DNA from: DATKEU01 sp035544495 | GTDB lineage: Bacteria > Myxococcota_A > Polyangia > Fen-1088 | DNA: 23,279 nucleotides | Reading direction: 5' to 3' | NCBI GenBank assembly: GCA_035544495.1 | Contig: DATKEU010000562.1 | Span: 1 to 23,279 of the forward strand | Shown here: in pieces, positions 1 through 6,318 of the stretch | Position numbering within the stretch: position 1 is the stretch's first letter | Layout: every line of letters begins with the position of its first letter | Program-made: the position numbers and the translations under genes | Notes under the pieces: model-generated | The model's database searches: none | What the model saw: only the letters and a program-made list of their open reading frames with translations | What the model was told of the DNA's origin: nothing

Positions 1-2
1 TC

Positions 3-134
3 CCGATCGCGGCTGGCGTCCTGTACCCGTGGTTCGGTCTGTTGCTGAGCCCGGCGATCGCGGCGGCCGCCATGTCGCTGAGCTCGGTGTCCGTCATCGG
101 CAACGCGCTTCGCCTGCGCCGCGCGCGGTTGTGA
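3..134 (+). CDS. Heavy-metal (copper-type) P-type ATPase, C-terminal fragment
   Basis: Only the last 43 codons and the TGA are inside the window; the gene begins upstream. The frame reads a hydrophobic segment (GVLYPWFGLLLSPAIAAAAM) followed by SLSSVSVIGNALRLRR. This closing motif, a last transmembrane helix then 'MSLSSVSVIGNALRLR', is the characteristic C-terminus of P1B-type copper/heavy-metal exporting ATPases of the CopA family. The metal-binding, phosphorylation (DKTGT) and nucleotide-binding parts are not visible, so the metal cannot be deduced. It is separated from the downstream ArsR-type gene by 58 bases that include a candidate promoter, so it is probably not in the same transcript. 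Confidence 0.85.
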   Translation, partial: PIAAGVLYPWFGLLLSPAIAAAAMSLSSVSVIGNALRLRRARL

Positions 135-155
135 GGGCACAGCCCGAAGTGTGAC

Positions 156-186
156 TTGACGGGAATATGAACGTATAGGTATATAC
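156..186 (+). promoter_or_regulatory. Candidate promoter with overlapping inverted repeat upstream of the ArsR-type gene
   Basis: TTGACG (156-161) and TATATA (180-185) are separated by 18 bases, an acceptable sigma-70-like arrangement. An inverted repeat GTATA-N4-TATAC (173-186) covers the -10 element and is a plausible operator for the autoregulator encoded just downstream. With this -10, transcription would begin about 192-193, at or next to the GTG start codon, suggesting a leaderless message; no good Shine-Dalgarno sequence precedes the GTG. This is the only AT-rich stretch in the area. The assignment is by eye. Confidence 0.4.
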
Positions 187-192
187 AGGCGC

Positions 193-525
193 GTGGACTC
201 TTCGTTCGCCACCATCGCCGAGCCGAATCGCCGGGCCATCCTCAGCCTGCTGGCCTCGTCGGAGCGATCGGTGGGAGAGATCGAGCAGAAGCTGCGGATG
301 CCGCAGACGTCGGTGTCGAAGCATCTGCGCGTGCTGCGCGAGACCGGCTTCGTCGAATCGCGCGTGGAAGCCCAGCGGCGCGTCTATCGGATCCGGCCCG
401 AGCCGTTCATGGAGGTCGACGCCTGGCTGGCGCCGTTCCGGCGCTTCTGGACGGCCCACGTCGACGCGCTGGAGCGGCACCTGGATCGGATGGCGCAGCC
501 GCCAAAGAAAGGAAGGAACCGATGA
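193..525 (+). CDS. ArsR-family winged-helix transcriptional regulator
   Basis: A 110-residue protein of normal ArsR/SmtB length. The start (M/V)DSSFATIAEPNRRAILSLL is the usual first helix of the family ('ALADPTRRAIL'). The winged helix-turn-helix spans about residues 26-68, with recognition helix QTSVSKHLRVLRETGFVES and wing RVEAQRRVYRI. It has no cysteine, so it is not a thiol-based metal sensor; it belongs to the non-metal branch that typically accompanies SRPBCC/AHSA1 genes. GTG start at 193. Its stop overlaps the next start by 4 bases (ATGA), so the two are translationally coupled. It probably represses its own operon through the inverted repeat at 173-186. Ligand unknown. Confidence 0.9.
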   Translation: MDSSFATIAEPNRRAILSLLASSERSVGEIEQKLRMPQTSVSKHLRVLRETGFVESRVEAQRRVYRIRPEPFMEVDAWLAPFRRFWTAHVDALERHLDRMAQPPKKGRNR

Positions 526-1088
526 GCAAACGCGCGAACTATGTGCCCGGCCCGGCCGCGGGCGCCGAGATCCGGAAGGACGGCGAGACGTGGACGCTGA
601 TTCTCGTCCGGCAACTTCGCCATCCGCCGGCGCTGGTCTGGCAGGCGCTGACCGATCCGGCGCACCTGGCGCAATGGGCGCCGTTCGACGCCGATCGCAA
701 CCTGGCCGTCGTGGGGCCGGTGAAGCTCTCGACGGTCGGCGCACCGACCCCGCAGGTCTCGGAGTCGAAGGTGAAGTGGGCCCAGGCGCCCCGGCTGCTG
801 GAATATGGCTGGGGCGGCCACGATCTCCGGTGGGAGCTTGAACCGTCCAGCGACGGCACGCGGCTGACGCTGTGGCACAACATCGATCGCGGATTCATTT
901 CGTGGGGCGCCGCCGGCTGGCACATCTGCTTCGACGTCCTCGAGCAGTTGCTAGCCGGTGAGCCGATCGGACGAATCGTTGGCGCTGACGCCGTGAAGTT
1001 CGGCGGCTGGCAGCGATTGAACGCCGAGTACGCCCAGCAATTCGGCCTCGAGAGTCCCAACTGGCCCCCCACTGATTCGAAGCGCTGA
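522..1088 (+). CDS. SRPBCC / AHSA1-like (Bet v 1 fold) domain protein
   Basis: A 188-residue cytoplasmic protein without signal peptide. Residues about 25-150 read as an AHSA1/START-like ligand-binding fold: RQLRHPPALVWQALTDPAHL, then a Trp/Pro-rich turn, then LLEYGWGGHDLRWELEPSSDGTRLTLWH, the usual 'rWeL.p.gdgTrltl.h' strand pair. Members of this family bind hydrophobic small molecules, and some modulate Hsp90; nothing here shows the ligand. The start is set by the AAGGAAGG Shine-Dalgarno inside the end of the regulator gene and the ATGA overlap with it. It is the middle gene of an ArsR / SRPBCC / DoxX operon, a frequent bacterial arrangement whose signal is mostly not known. Confidence 0.88.
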   Translation: MSKRANYVPGPAAGAEIRKDGETWTLILVRQLRHPPALVWQALTDPAHLAQWAPFDADRNLAVVGPVKLSTVGAPTPQVSESKVKWAQAPRLLEYGWGGHDLRWELEPSSDGTRLTLWHNIDRGFISWGAAGWHICFDVLEQLLAGEPIGRIVGADAVKFGGWQRLNAEYAQQFGLESPNWPPTDSKR

Positions 1089-1106
1089 CCCGCGGAAGGA
1101 GGACCC

Positions 1107-1517
1107 ATGGAAACGACCCTGCAGAAGCCGGCCCTGATCACCGCCCCGACCAGCCCGAAAGGCAGAACGGTCGTGTACTGGATCGTGAACGCGCTCTTCT
1201 CCCTGCAGATGACCTTCACCGCCTATGCCGAGCTGCGCTTGCCGCAGGTCGCGCAGGCCTTCGAGCACCTCGGCTTTCCCGCCTATTTCCGCGTCGAGCT
1301 CTCGCTGGCCAAGCTCATCGGCGTGGCGCTGATCCTGGCGCCGGTGCCGGCGCGGCTCAAGGAATGGGCCTACGCCGGCTTCGCGATCGATCTCGCCTCG
1401 GCGCTGATCGCTCACCTTTCGGTGGGCGATGGGCCGCAGGCGTGGGGCTGGGCGGCGGCCACCGCGGTGCTCTGGGGGCTCTCGTACTTTTTCTGGCGGC
1501 GCCGACAGACCCGCTGA
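1107..1517 (+). CDS. DoxX-like integral membrane protein
   Basis: A 136-residue protein with four predicted membrane segments at about residues 22-42, 66-80, 86-103 and 113-130, and a basic C-terminus (WRRRQTR). The sequence SLAKLIGVALILAPVPARLKEWAYAGF matches the conserved 'lak.iG..ll...p.rlkewayag' core of DoxX-like proteins. An excellent Shine-Dalgarno (GGAAGGAGG, about 1094-1102) precedes the ATG, 18 bases after the SRPBCC stop, so it is the third gene of that operon. DoxX-type proteins have been linked to quinone or thiol redox at the membrane in some bacteria; a precise role cannot be read here. Confidence 0.88.
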   Translation: METTLQKPALITAPTSPKGRTVVYWIVNALFSLQMTFTAYAELRLPQVAQAFEHLGFPAYFRVELSLAKLIGVALILAPVPARLKEWAYAGFAIDLASALIAHLSVGDGPQAWGWAAATAVLWGLSYFFWRRRQTR

Positions 1518-1661
1518 CGGAGCAGCAGAACGCGCCTTCAGGGTCTGGGCGTGTCGTTCACCAAGCCGCCGACCAGGACGACGGGGTCGACCATCGCCAT
1601 GCTGGACGACACCTGCGGCAACATGATCCAGCTGACGCAGCTCGAAGCCTGGGCCCGATAG
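1518..1661 (+). pseudogene. Remnant of a VOC (glyoxalase/bleomycin-resistance fold) gene, 3' end only
   Basis: Immediately after the DoxX stop the same frame stays open for 47 codons to a TAG at 1659-1661. It reads RLQGLGVSFTKPPTRTTGST, then IAMLDDTCGNMIQLTQ. This is the last beta-alpha-beta module of a VOC-family protein ('L..lGV.Ft..P...g.....f.DpcGNliql.q'). No start codon, ribosome site or N-terminal part exists, so the gene is broken. The simplest reading is that a VOC gene once followed DoxX in the operon and a deletion removed its 5' portion. VOC genes do accompany ArsR/SRPBCC operons elsewhere. Confidence 0.7.
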
Positions 1662-1716
1662 CCGTTTGGCGCTCCGCGTGGACGGAGGCGCGGCGATCGA
1701 TGATAGATTGGCGCCG

Positions 1717-2502
1717 ATGGTCTCGCGGCTGTTCTTCCGGGCGGCTCTCTCGTTGACATTGCTCGTCGGATGTTCGTCGGGCGGCGGGGCAGCCGGCGGG
1801 GGCGGCCACACCGGCGGTGCTTCTGGCGCCTCCGGCGGCGGCAGCGGGGGCTCGTCCACTGGCGGCAGCGCGGGCAGCGGCACGGGCGGCGGCGGCGGCG
1901 CCTCCGGTCCGGCGGGCGCGGGCGCTGACGCCGGCGATGCCGGTATGGGCGCGCCGGGCAGCGACGCCGCGGCAGGCTCCCCGGGAGGCAACGAGGCCGG
2001 CACGGGTGATACGCCCGCCGCGCCGGGGGGATTCTCGCTGACCAGCAGCGTGCTGCCCCCCAACGGCGTGTACCCGCTCGACAACACGTGCGCGGGCGCC
2101 GATCTGTCGCCACCGCTCGCCTGGTCCGGCGCGCCCGCGGCGACGATGAGCTATGCCATCGCGCTGCGCGACAACAGCCACAACACCACCCGCTGGGTCA
2201 TCTGGGACATTCCGCCGATCACGACGTCATTGCCGCCCGCGCTGGCGGATACGGCGGATCTGACCGTTCCTCCGGGCGCCAAGCAGGTCGACTGGCCCGA
2301 GAGAGGCAACGGGTATCGATACGCCGGGCCCTGTCCGGGTGGCGCCGTCCATATTTACGAGTTCACTCTTTACGCCCTCAACGTTTCGACTCTTCCGGGC
2401 GTCACGACCGCGTCCGACCGGGACGTGGTACGGACGGCGGTCATCGCGCACTCGATCGCCACGGCCACGCTGGCGGGGACGTCGGACGCCACCAAGAAGT
2501 GA
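1717..2502 (+). CDS. YbhB/YbcL-type (PEBP, Raf-kinase-inhibitor-like) lipoprotein
   Basis: 261 residues from the ATG at 1717, chosen because a lipoprotein signal follows directly (LSLTLLVGC, lipidated Cys19); an in-frame extension to 1666 would put 17 odd residues before it. Residues 20-104 are a Gly/Ser/Ala-rich spacer, an exposed linker typical of surface lipoproteins in Myxococcota. Residues about 106-255 form a PEBP domain: PLDNTCAGADLSPPLAWSGA, WVIWDIPP, then YAGPCPGGAVHIYEFTLYAL, the anion-pocket strands of the bacterial YbhB family. The family binds phosphorylated or anionic ligands; the actual ligand is unknown. It appears to be a single gene, convergent with the caspase operon 52 bases downstream. 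Confidence 0.88.
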   Translation: MVSRLFFRAALSLTLLVGCSSGGGAAGGGGHTGGASGASGGGSGGSSTGGSAGSGTGGGGGASGPAGAGADAGDAGMGAPGSDAAAGSPGGNEAGTGDTPAAPGGFSLTSSVLPPNGVYPLDNTCAGADLSPPLAWSGAPAATMSYAIALRDNSHNTTRWVIWDIPPITTSLPPALADTADLTVPPGAKQVDWPERGNGYRYAGPCPGGAVHIYEFTLYALNVSTLPGVTTASDRDVVRTAVIAHSIATATLAGTSDATKK

Positions 2503-2554
2503 GTGGCGAGCCGGGGGTCGGAACGCACGTCTCTCGTGGACCGCGGTGTGATCG

Positions 2555-4777
2555 TCAGATCTGCACGCCCAGCAGGAAGCCCGGATAGATGCGGACGGTG
2601 GTGGCGCCGCTGTGGATGACCTTCTGCGGGCCGCCCAGCGCGAGATCGAGATCCGTTCCGTCCGGGCCGACCACGACATTGCCCGATACACCCGCCAGCA
2701 GGGCGACGTGCGGGAGCAGGGCGATGCTGGCCTGTAACCGCAGCCCATTCAGCATCGGCGCCGTGCCGCTGACGGACCACGCCTCGTAGACGTTGGCGTT
2801 GTGAGCCTCGACCTCGATGTTCTGCAGCCGCCAGGCGCGTAACGGGAAGCGCCAGCCCACGCCCAGCTCGGTGCCCCAGCGACGGGTGCCGCGCGCGAAC
2901 CGATTGGGACCCGCGCCCGCCAGCGCGTCGCCGGGCTGGTATGAAGCGCCGATGAGCGTATAGAGGTGCCGGCCGCCCAGCTTGACGGCCAGGTTGGTCA
3001 ACATGACATCGCTGGCATACACGGCGACGTCGTGGATCCCGTTGCCAATCAGGTTGAGCAGAGCAAACGATTCGCCGTCGTCCTTGCGGGCGACGTTGAT
3101 GACGCCGAATTGAAATCCGCTGGTCTGTCGCGCGACGTTGATGACGCCCAGACGAAAGCCGCCGCCGTCCTGGACGTAGTTGGCCACGCCGACCTGCGCG
3201 CCGCTCTGCTGGCCGGCCAGGTTCACGGGCCCCAGCTGCAGGCCGACGGTCTTCTCGGCGACGTTGAGCGCGCCGGCCAGCTGCACGCCTTGCACGTCGC
3301 GGGCGCCGTTGACGACCCCGGACACCTGCGCGCCGTGGAAGCTACCCTCCGCGACGGCCGCGCCCGACGCCAGCTGCAGCCCGCGCGTCTCGCCCCTGGC
3401 GATCGTTGCGCCGACCGCCAGCTGGACGCCGTGCAGCTCCTGGTCGGTCAGCGTATAGCCCAGCGACAGCTGCACGCCGCGGATCCGGGCCGCGCGATCG
3501 CCCACGAACCCGAACGACAGGCCGTTGACGTCGGTTCGTTCGTCGCCCGAACGCGGGATGATCCCCAGCTTGATGCTGGCGTGATCCTGCGCCACCGGCG
3601 GCGGGGCGGACGCCGTGACGGTCTCCGTCCCCGCCAGCTCCTTTGCCGGCGAGGAGGTGTCCACGCCGCCGCCCGGCCCGTCGCCGCGGGTCGTTGCCAC
3701 CTCGGGTGGACGCCCGGGATAGAAGGCCAGGCGGGCCAGCGACGCCCGCTGCCCCGACGACAGCGTGGCCTGCGCTTCGAGGATGGTCCCGCCGGCGGCT
3801 TCCAGGGCGATGACGTACGTTCCCGCCTCGACGCCCAGCTCGACGGTGTTGCCGGCGGGCTTTCGCAGCTCTGCCACCAGCGCGCCGCCGCTCTCGCGAA
3901 CGGTGATGCGGCCCGAGAGTTCCGGGGTCAGCACCAGGCTGGCCTGCGTGGCGCGCACGTCAGTGACGACCATGTCGCCGCTGCCGGTCAGATCGAATTC
4001 GTACGCCGCGTGCTGGGGGCCGCCCTGGGTCCGCTCGGTGCGGGCCAGCGTCTCTTGCGACGCGAACTGATACGCCTCCTGCAACGTCACGCGCCGATCC
4101 TGGTTCACGTCGGCGGCGCCGCGCAGCCCGGACACCAGATAATGCGTGAAGAAGGACGCGGCGATGCGATCGGATTCCTGCGCCACCTCGTTGGCGGCGC
4201 TGGACGTCAGGAAGGCGTGGCCCCGCATGTCGGCCGACGCGTCGACCAGGAACGGTGGCCGGCGCACGCCCCCCTTGCGCCGCGTGAACGCGCCAGAGGC
4301 GCACGAATCCAGGATGGCCACGCGCAGATCCGCCGGCAGCTGCTTGATGCGCCCGCGCAGCTCTTCGTAGCTGATGCGGTCGTTGCCCAGCAGCAGCCCT
4401 TCCTCGTCGGAGTGGCCCGAGTAATACACCAGCAACTCGGTTCGAACGCCGGGCGCGCGGCCGCCGCGCATCAGCGATTCGATCTGCGCAAACCCTTGCA
4501 TCGTCGCCGCCCGGCCGGGGCTGGCGACGAACACCAGATCCGCGGGCGCCACGCCGCCCAGGCTCTCCAGCACCCGCGCCATCGAGCGCGCGTCGCTGGT
4601 CGCGTAACGCAGCCTGGTCCGCGAGGCGCCCCCGTCGTTGACGCCGATCAGCAGGGCGAAGCGGCGCAATCGAACGTCGCTGGCGATGGGGGGCGCTGGC
4701 GCTGCACGACCCAGCGGCGAAAGGCCCGCGGCCAGCACCAGCGTCAGAAGGGCGGACGTGATCGGCGCGCGGCTCAT
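2555..4777 (-). CDS. Exported caspase-fold (C14) protein with C-terminal surface-repeat and barrel-like region
   Basis: 740 residues. A Sec signal peptide (about 1-26) is followed by a caspase/metacaspase-like domain, about 38-275: RRFALLIGVND, catalytic His122 in VYYSGHSDEEG and Cys159 in VAILDSCASGAF. A DVNQDRRVTLQEAY loop (223-236) resembles an EF-hand-like calcium loop. Residues 280-355 look like a beta-sandwich, 360-400 a Pro/Ala-rich linker. Residues about 433-577 hold about nine 14-16-residue repeats (GVQLAGALNVAEKTV, GLQLGPVNLAGQQS, GFRLGVINVARQTS), like LA_2272-type surface repeats. The rest is strand-rich and may be outer-membrane. The ATG is chosen because its ATGA overlaps the upstream stop; the open frame runs to 5359 but without a signal peptide. 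Last gene of a sigma/anti-sigma operon. Both catalytic residues are present, so probably an active cysteine peptidase. Confidence 0.88.
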   Translation of the reverse strand: MSRAPITSALLTLVLAAGLSPLGRAAPAPPIASDVRLRRFALLIGVNDGGASRTRLRYATSDARSMARVLESLGGVAPADLVFVASPGRAATMQGFAQIESLMRGGRAPGVRTELLVYYSGHSDEEGLLLGNDRISYEELRGRIKQLPADLRVAILDSCASGAFTRRKGGVRRPPFLVDASADMRGHAFLTSSAANEVAQESDRIAASFFTHYLVSGLRGAADVNQDRRVTLQEAYQFASQETLARTERTQGGPQHAAYEFDLTGSGDMVVTDVRATQASLVLTPELSGRITVRESGGALVAELRKPAGNTVELGVEAGTYVIALEAAGGTILEAQATLSSGQRASLARLAFYPGRPPEVATTRGDGPGGGVDTSSPAKELAGTETVTASAPPPVAQDHASIKLGIIPRSGDERTDVNGLSFGFVGDRAARIRGVQLSLGYTLTDQELHGVQLAVGATIARGETRGLQLASGAAVAEGSFHGAQVSGVVNGARDVQGVQLAGALNVAEKTVGLQLGPVNLAGQQSGAQVGVANYVQDGGGFRLGVINVARQTSGFQFGVINVARKDDGESFALLNLIGNGIHDVAVYASDVMLTNLAVKLGGRHLYTLIGASYQPGDALAGAGPNRFARGTRRWGTELGVGWRFPLRAWRLQNIEVEAHNANVYEAWSVSGTAPMLNGLRLQASIALLPHVALLAGVSGNVVVGPDGTDLDLALGGPQKVIHSGATTVRIYPGFLLGVQI

Positions 4778-5619
4778 GGGGTCTCCTGGCGTGATTTGTT
4801 CAGGATCAGCGACTCTTGGTGGAATGAAGCGGAGAGCGGCAGGCTCTGCGCGCGCGCTGCCGCGGGCCGGGTGGCCAGCGTCCGCGCCGCTTCCAGCACC
4901 GGCGACAGCGGGAATGGCTGGTCGGAGGTGATCAAGAAGAAGCGTTCGAACCCGGGCGCGTCGTCCAGCTCGTACGAGGTGGGCAGGCGCACCTCGCCCT
5001 TGGCGCTCAGGGTCGCGGCGGCGTCGGTGTTCGCGCCGGGCCAGTGCTGCGTGACCTGCCCGGCGCCGTCGATCGACAGCAGCGCGCCGAAGCGCGCCCC
5101 GCCACCGGCGCGGTAAGCCAGCTGCACCAGATCCCCGCGCGTCGCCGCCGTGCCGTCCGCCAGCCGTTCGTCGCCCTGGCGGCCGTGACGGTAGACCTGC
5201 AGCGTGGTCGATCCCTTGATGCCGGTCTCCTCGAGCGTGGCGGAGGGTCCACCACGGGTGGCCGCCGTCGGATTCGGTTGAATCGGCCGCGCGAATACGA
5301 TCGCCACCGCCGCGGCGCCCAGGACCAGCGGGGTGCCGAGCTGCCAACCCAACCGCCACCGGCCCGTGGCGCCGCGCGATGCCTGTTCGTTCGATCGCCG
5401 TTCCTGGGCCCGTTCGCGCACCGCCGCCGCCACGCGGGCGACCGGATGCGCTGCCAGCAGCTGGCGATTCGATTGCGCCAGCGCCGCGATCTCCGCCTCG
5501 GGCGAGCGTCCCTCGTCGAGCAAGCGCCTCCGCACCTCCGCGGCGGTCGCCGGATCCAGCTCGCCCAGGGCCAGGCGTTCGATCATCCAGTCGGGCGTCT
5601 TGCGTGTCTGCGTTGCCAT
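4774..5619 (-). CDS. Membrane anti-sigma factor-like protein with DUF4384-like periplasmic domain
   Basis: 281 residues. The N-terminal part (10-75) has the helical look of an anti-sigma domain (PDWMIERLALGELDPATAAE) but no zinc-binding HxxxCxxC. One membrane helix lies at about 93-110. The exported part (about 138-235) reads LQVYRHGRQGDERLADG, GDLVQLAYRAGGGARFGALL, SIDGAGQVTQHWP, YELDDAPGFERFFLITSDQP. This resembles the DUF4384-type domain found attached to, or next to, bacterial caspase proteins. Start ATG 5619 follows an AGAGGAGG Shine-Dalgarno and lies 2 bases after the sigma stop; the stop overlaps the caspase start (ATGA). It likely holds the sigma factor at the membrane and releases it on an envelope signal. 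Function inferred from position and layout. Confidence 0.8.
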   Translation of the reverse strand: MATQTRKTPDWMIERLALGELDPATAAEVRRRLLDEGRSPEAEIAALAQSNRQLLAAHPVARVAAAVRERAQERRSNEQASRGATGRWRLGWQLGTPLVLGAAAVAIVFARPIQPNPTAATRGGPSATLEETGIKGSTTLQVYRHGRQGDERLADGTAATRGDLVQLAYRAGGGARFGALLSIDGAGQVTQHWPGANTDAAATLSAKGEVRLPTSYELDDAPGFERFFLITSDQPFPLSPVLEAARTLATRPAAARAQSLPLSASFHQESLILNKSRQETP

Positions 5620-5621
5620 GA

Positions 5622-6140
5622 TCAGGCGACCTCCTCTGCTTCGTGCAGCTCTTGCAGGCGGCCGCGCATCCGTCGCAGACGCTTGCGCACGCCCGACGTG
5701 GAAAGCCCCGACTCGCGCGCCACCTCTTCCAGCGTCATGCCGTCGACCAGGTGCATGACGGCGATGGTGCGGCTGGACGCCGCCAGGGGATCGTCCGCCG
5801 CGAACAGCCTGGCCAGCAGGTTCTGCGCCACGGTTCGCGACTCGGTCGACCCGTGGCCGGCGCCGTCGTCGAGCGCGGCGATGCGTTGCAGGAGGTCGTC
5901 GTCGCGATCCTCCGGGTGGCGCCGATCCGTGCGCAGCCTGTTCAAGCAGACGTTGGTGGCGATGCGCATCAGCAGCGCCCCCATCGCCGTGTCGGCCAGC
6001 TGGTCGGCGTGGCGAAGCAGGGTGACGAAGACGTCCTGCATCGCGTCCTGCGCCTTGGCGTCGTGGCGCAAGAGCCTCCAGCACCGCCGCAAGACCATCG
6101 GTCCGTACCGCAGGTAAGCGCCTTCGATGTCCAGTGCCAC
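5622..6140 (-). CDS. ECF-type sigma-70 family RNA polymerase sigma factor
   Basis: 172 residues from a GTG start preceded by GGGAGGA. Region 2 is at about 5-75: LRRCWRLLRHDAKAQDAMQD, VFVTLLRHADQL, ALLMRIATNVCLNRLRTDRR. Region 4 is at about 110-165: AVMHLVDGMTLEEVARESGL, STSGVRKRLRRMRGRLQEL, a clear helix-turn-helix for the -35 element. There is no C-terminal extension, as in minimal ECF factors. First gene of the operon with the anti-sigma and caspase genes; ECF factors normally activate their own operon, so it probably controls production of the exported caspase. ECF subgroup not determined. Confidence 0.92.
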   Translation of the reverse strand: MALDIEGAYLRYGPMVLRRCWRLLRHDAKAQDAMQDVFVTLLRHADQLADTAMGALLMRIATNVCLNRLRTDRRHPEDRDDDLLQRIAALDDGAGHGSTESRTVAQNLLARLFAADDPLAASSRTIAVMHLVDGMTLEEVARESGLSTSGVRKRLRRMRGRLQELHEAEEVA

Positions 6141-6178
6141 GTCGTTCGTTCCTCCCTCATGTCAGGGAAACACCGCGG

Positions 6179-6195
6179 GACGCGACAACTGTCAC
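6179..6195 (-). promoter_or_regulatory. Candidate ECF-type autoregulatory promoter element
   Basis: On the minus strand, 39 bases before the GTG of the sigma factor gene, lies GTGACAGTTGTCGCGTC. It contains a near-palindromic core (GACA-N2-TGTC, 6184-6193) followed by CGCGTC. Its position fits a promoter for the sigma/anti-sigma/caspase operon. No consensus for this sigma subgroup is known to me, so this is a guess from position and composition. Confidence 0.25.
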
Positions 6196-6211
6196 CGCCT
6201 TTGGGGGCGGT
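6194..6211 (-). terminator. Hairpin between the MYXO-CTERM-type gene and the sigma operon
   Basis: A perfect 6-bp stem ACCGCC/GGCGGT with a 6-base loop, partly overlapping the candidate ECF promoter element. A second small hairpin, GCGCAC-GG-GTGCGC, lies at 6254-6267. Neither is followed by a T-run on the minus strand, so Rho-independent termination of the upstream gene is possible but weakly supported. Confidence 0.25.
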
Positions 6212-6318
6212 CGGGAAGTTTTGTGGCCTGAGCCGCCGGCAGCGCCGAACCCTGCGCACGGGTGCGCGGCGGCGGGCGGGGCGTCAAATGGTGTTTCTGA
6301 CGCGGATCAGCCGCCCAC

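Noticed and set aside
951..2087. A 378-codon minus-strand frame opposite DoxX and the YbhB lipoprotein
   Set aside because: Its Pro/Ala runs are the antisense of the Gly-rich spacer, and the plus strand carries well-recognised genes with ribosome sites.
2966..5116. A 716-codon open frame on the plus strand opposite the caspase gene
   Set aside because: It mirrors the codon positions of the minus-strand caspase and anti-sigma genes, has His/Arg/Gln-rich composition with no domain or signal, and crosses two real genes. It is a high-GC shadow.
4777..5359. Extension of the caspase frame upstream to 5359
   Set aside because: It would overlap most of the anti-sigma gene and place the signal peptide internally; the ATG at 4777 with its 4-base overlap explains the data better.
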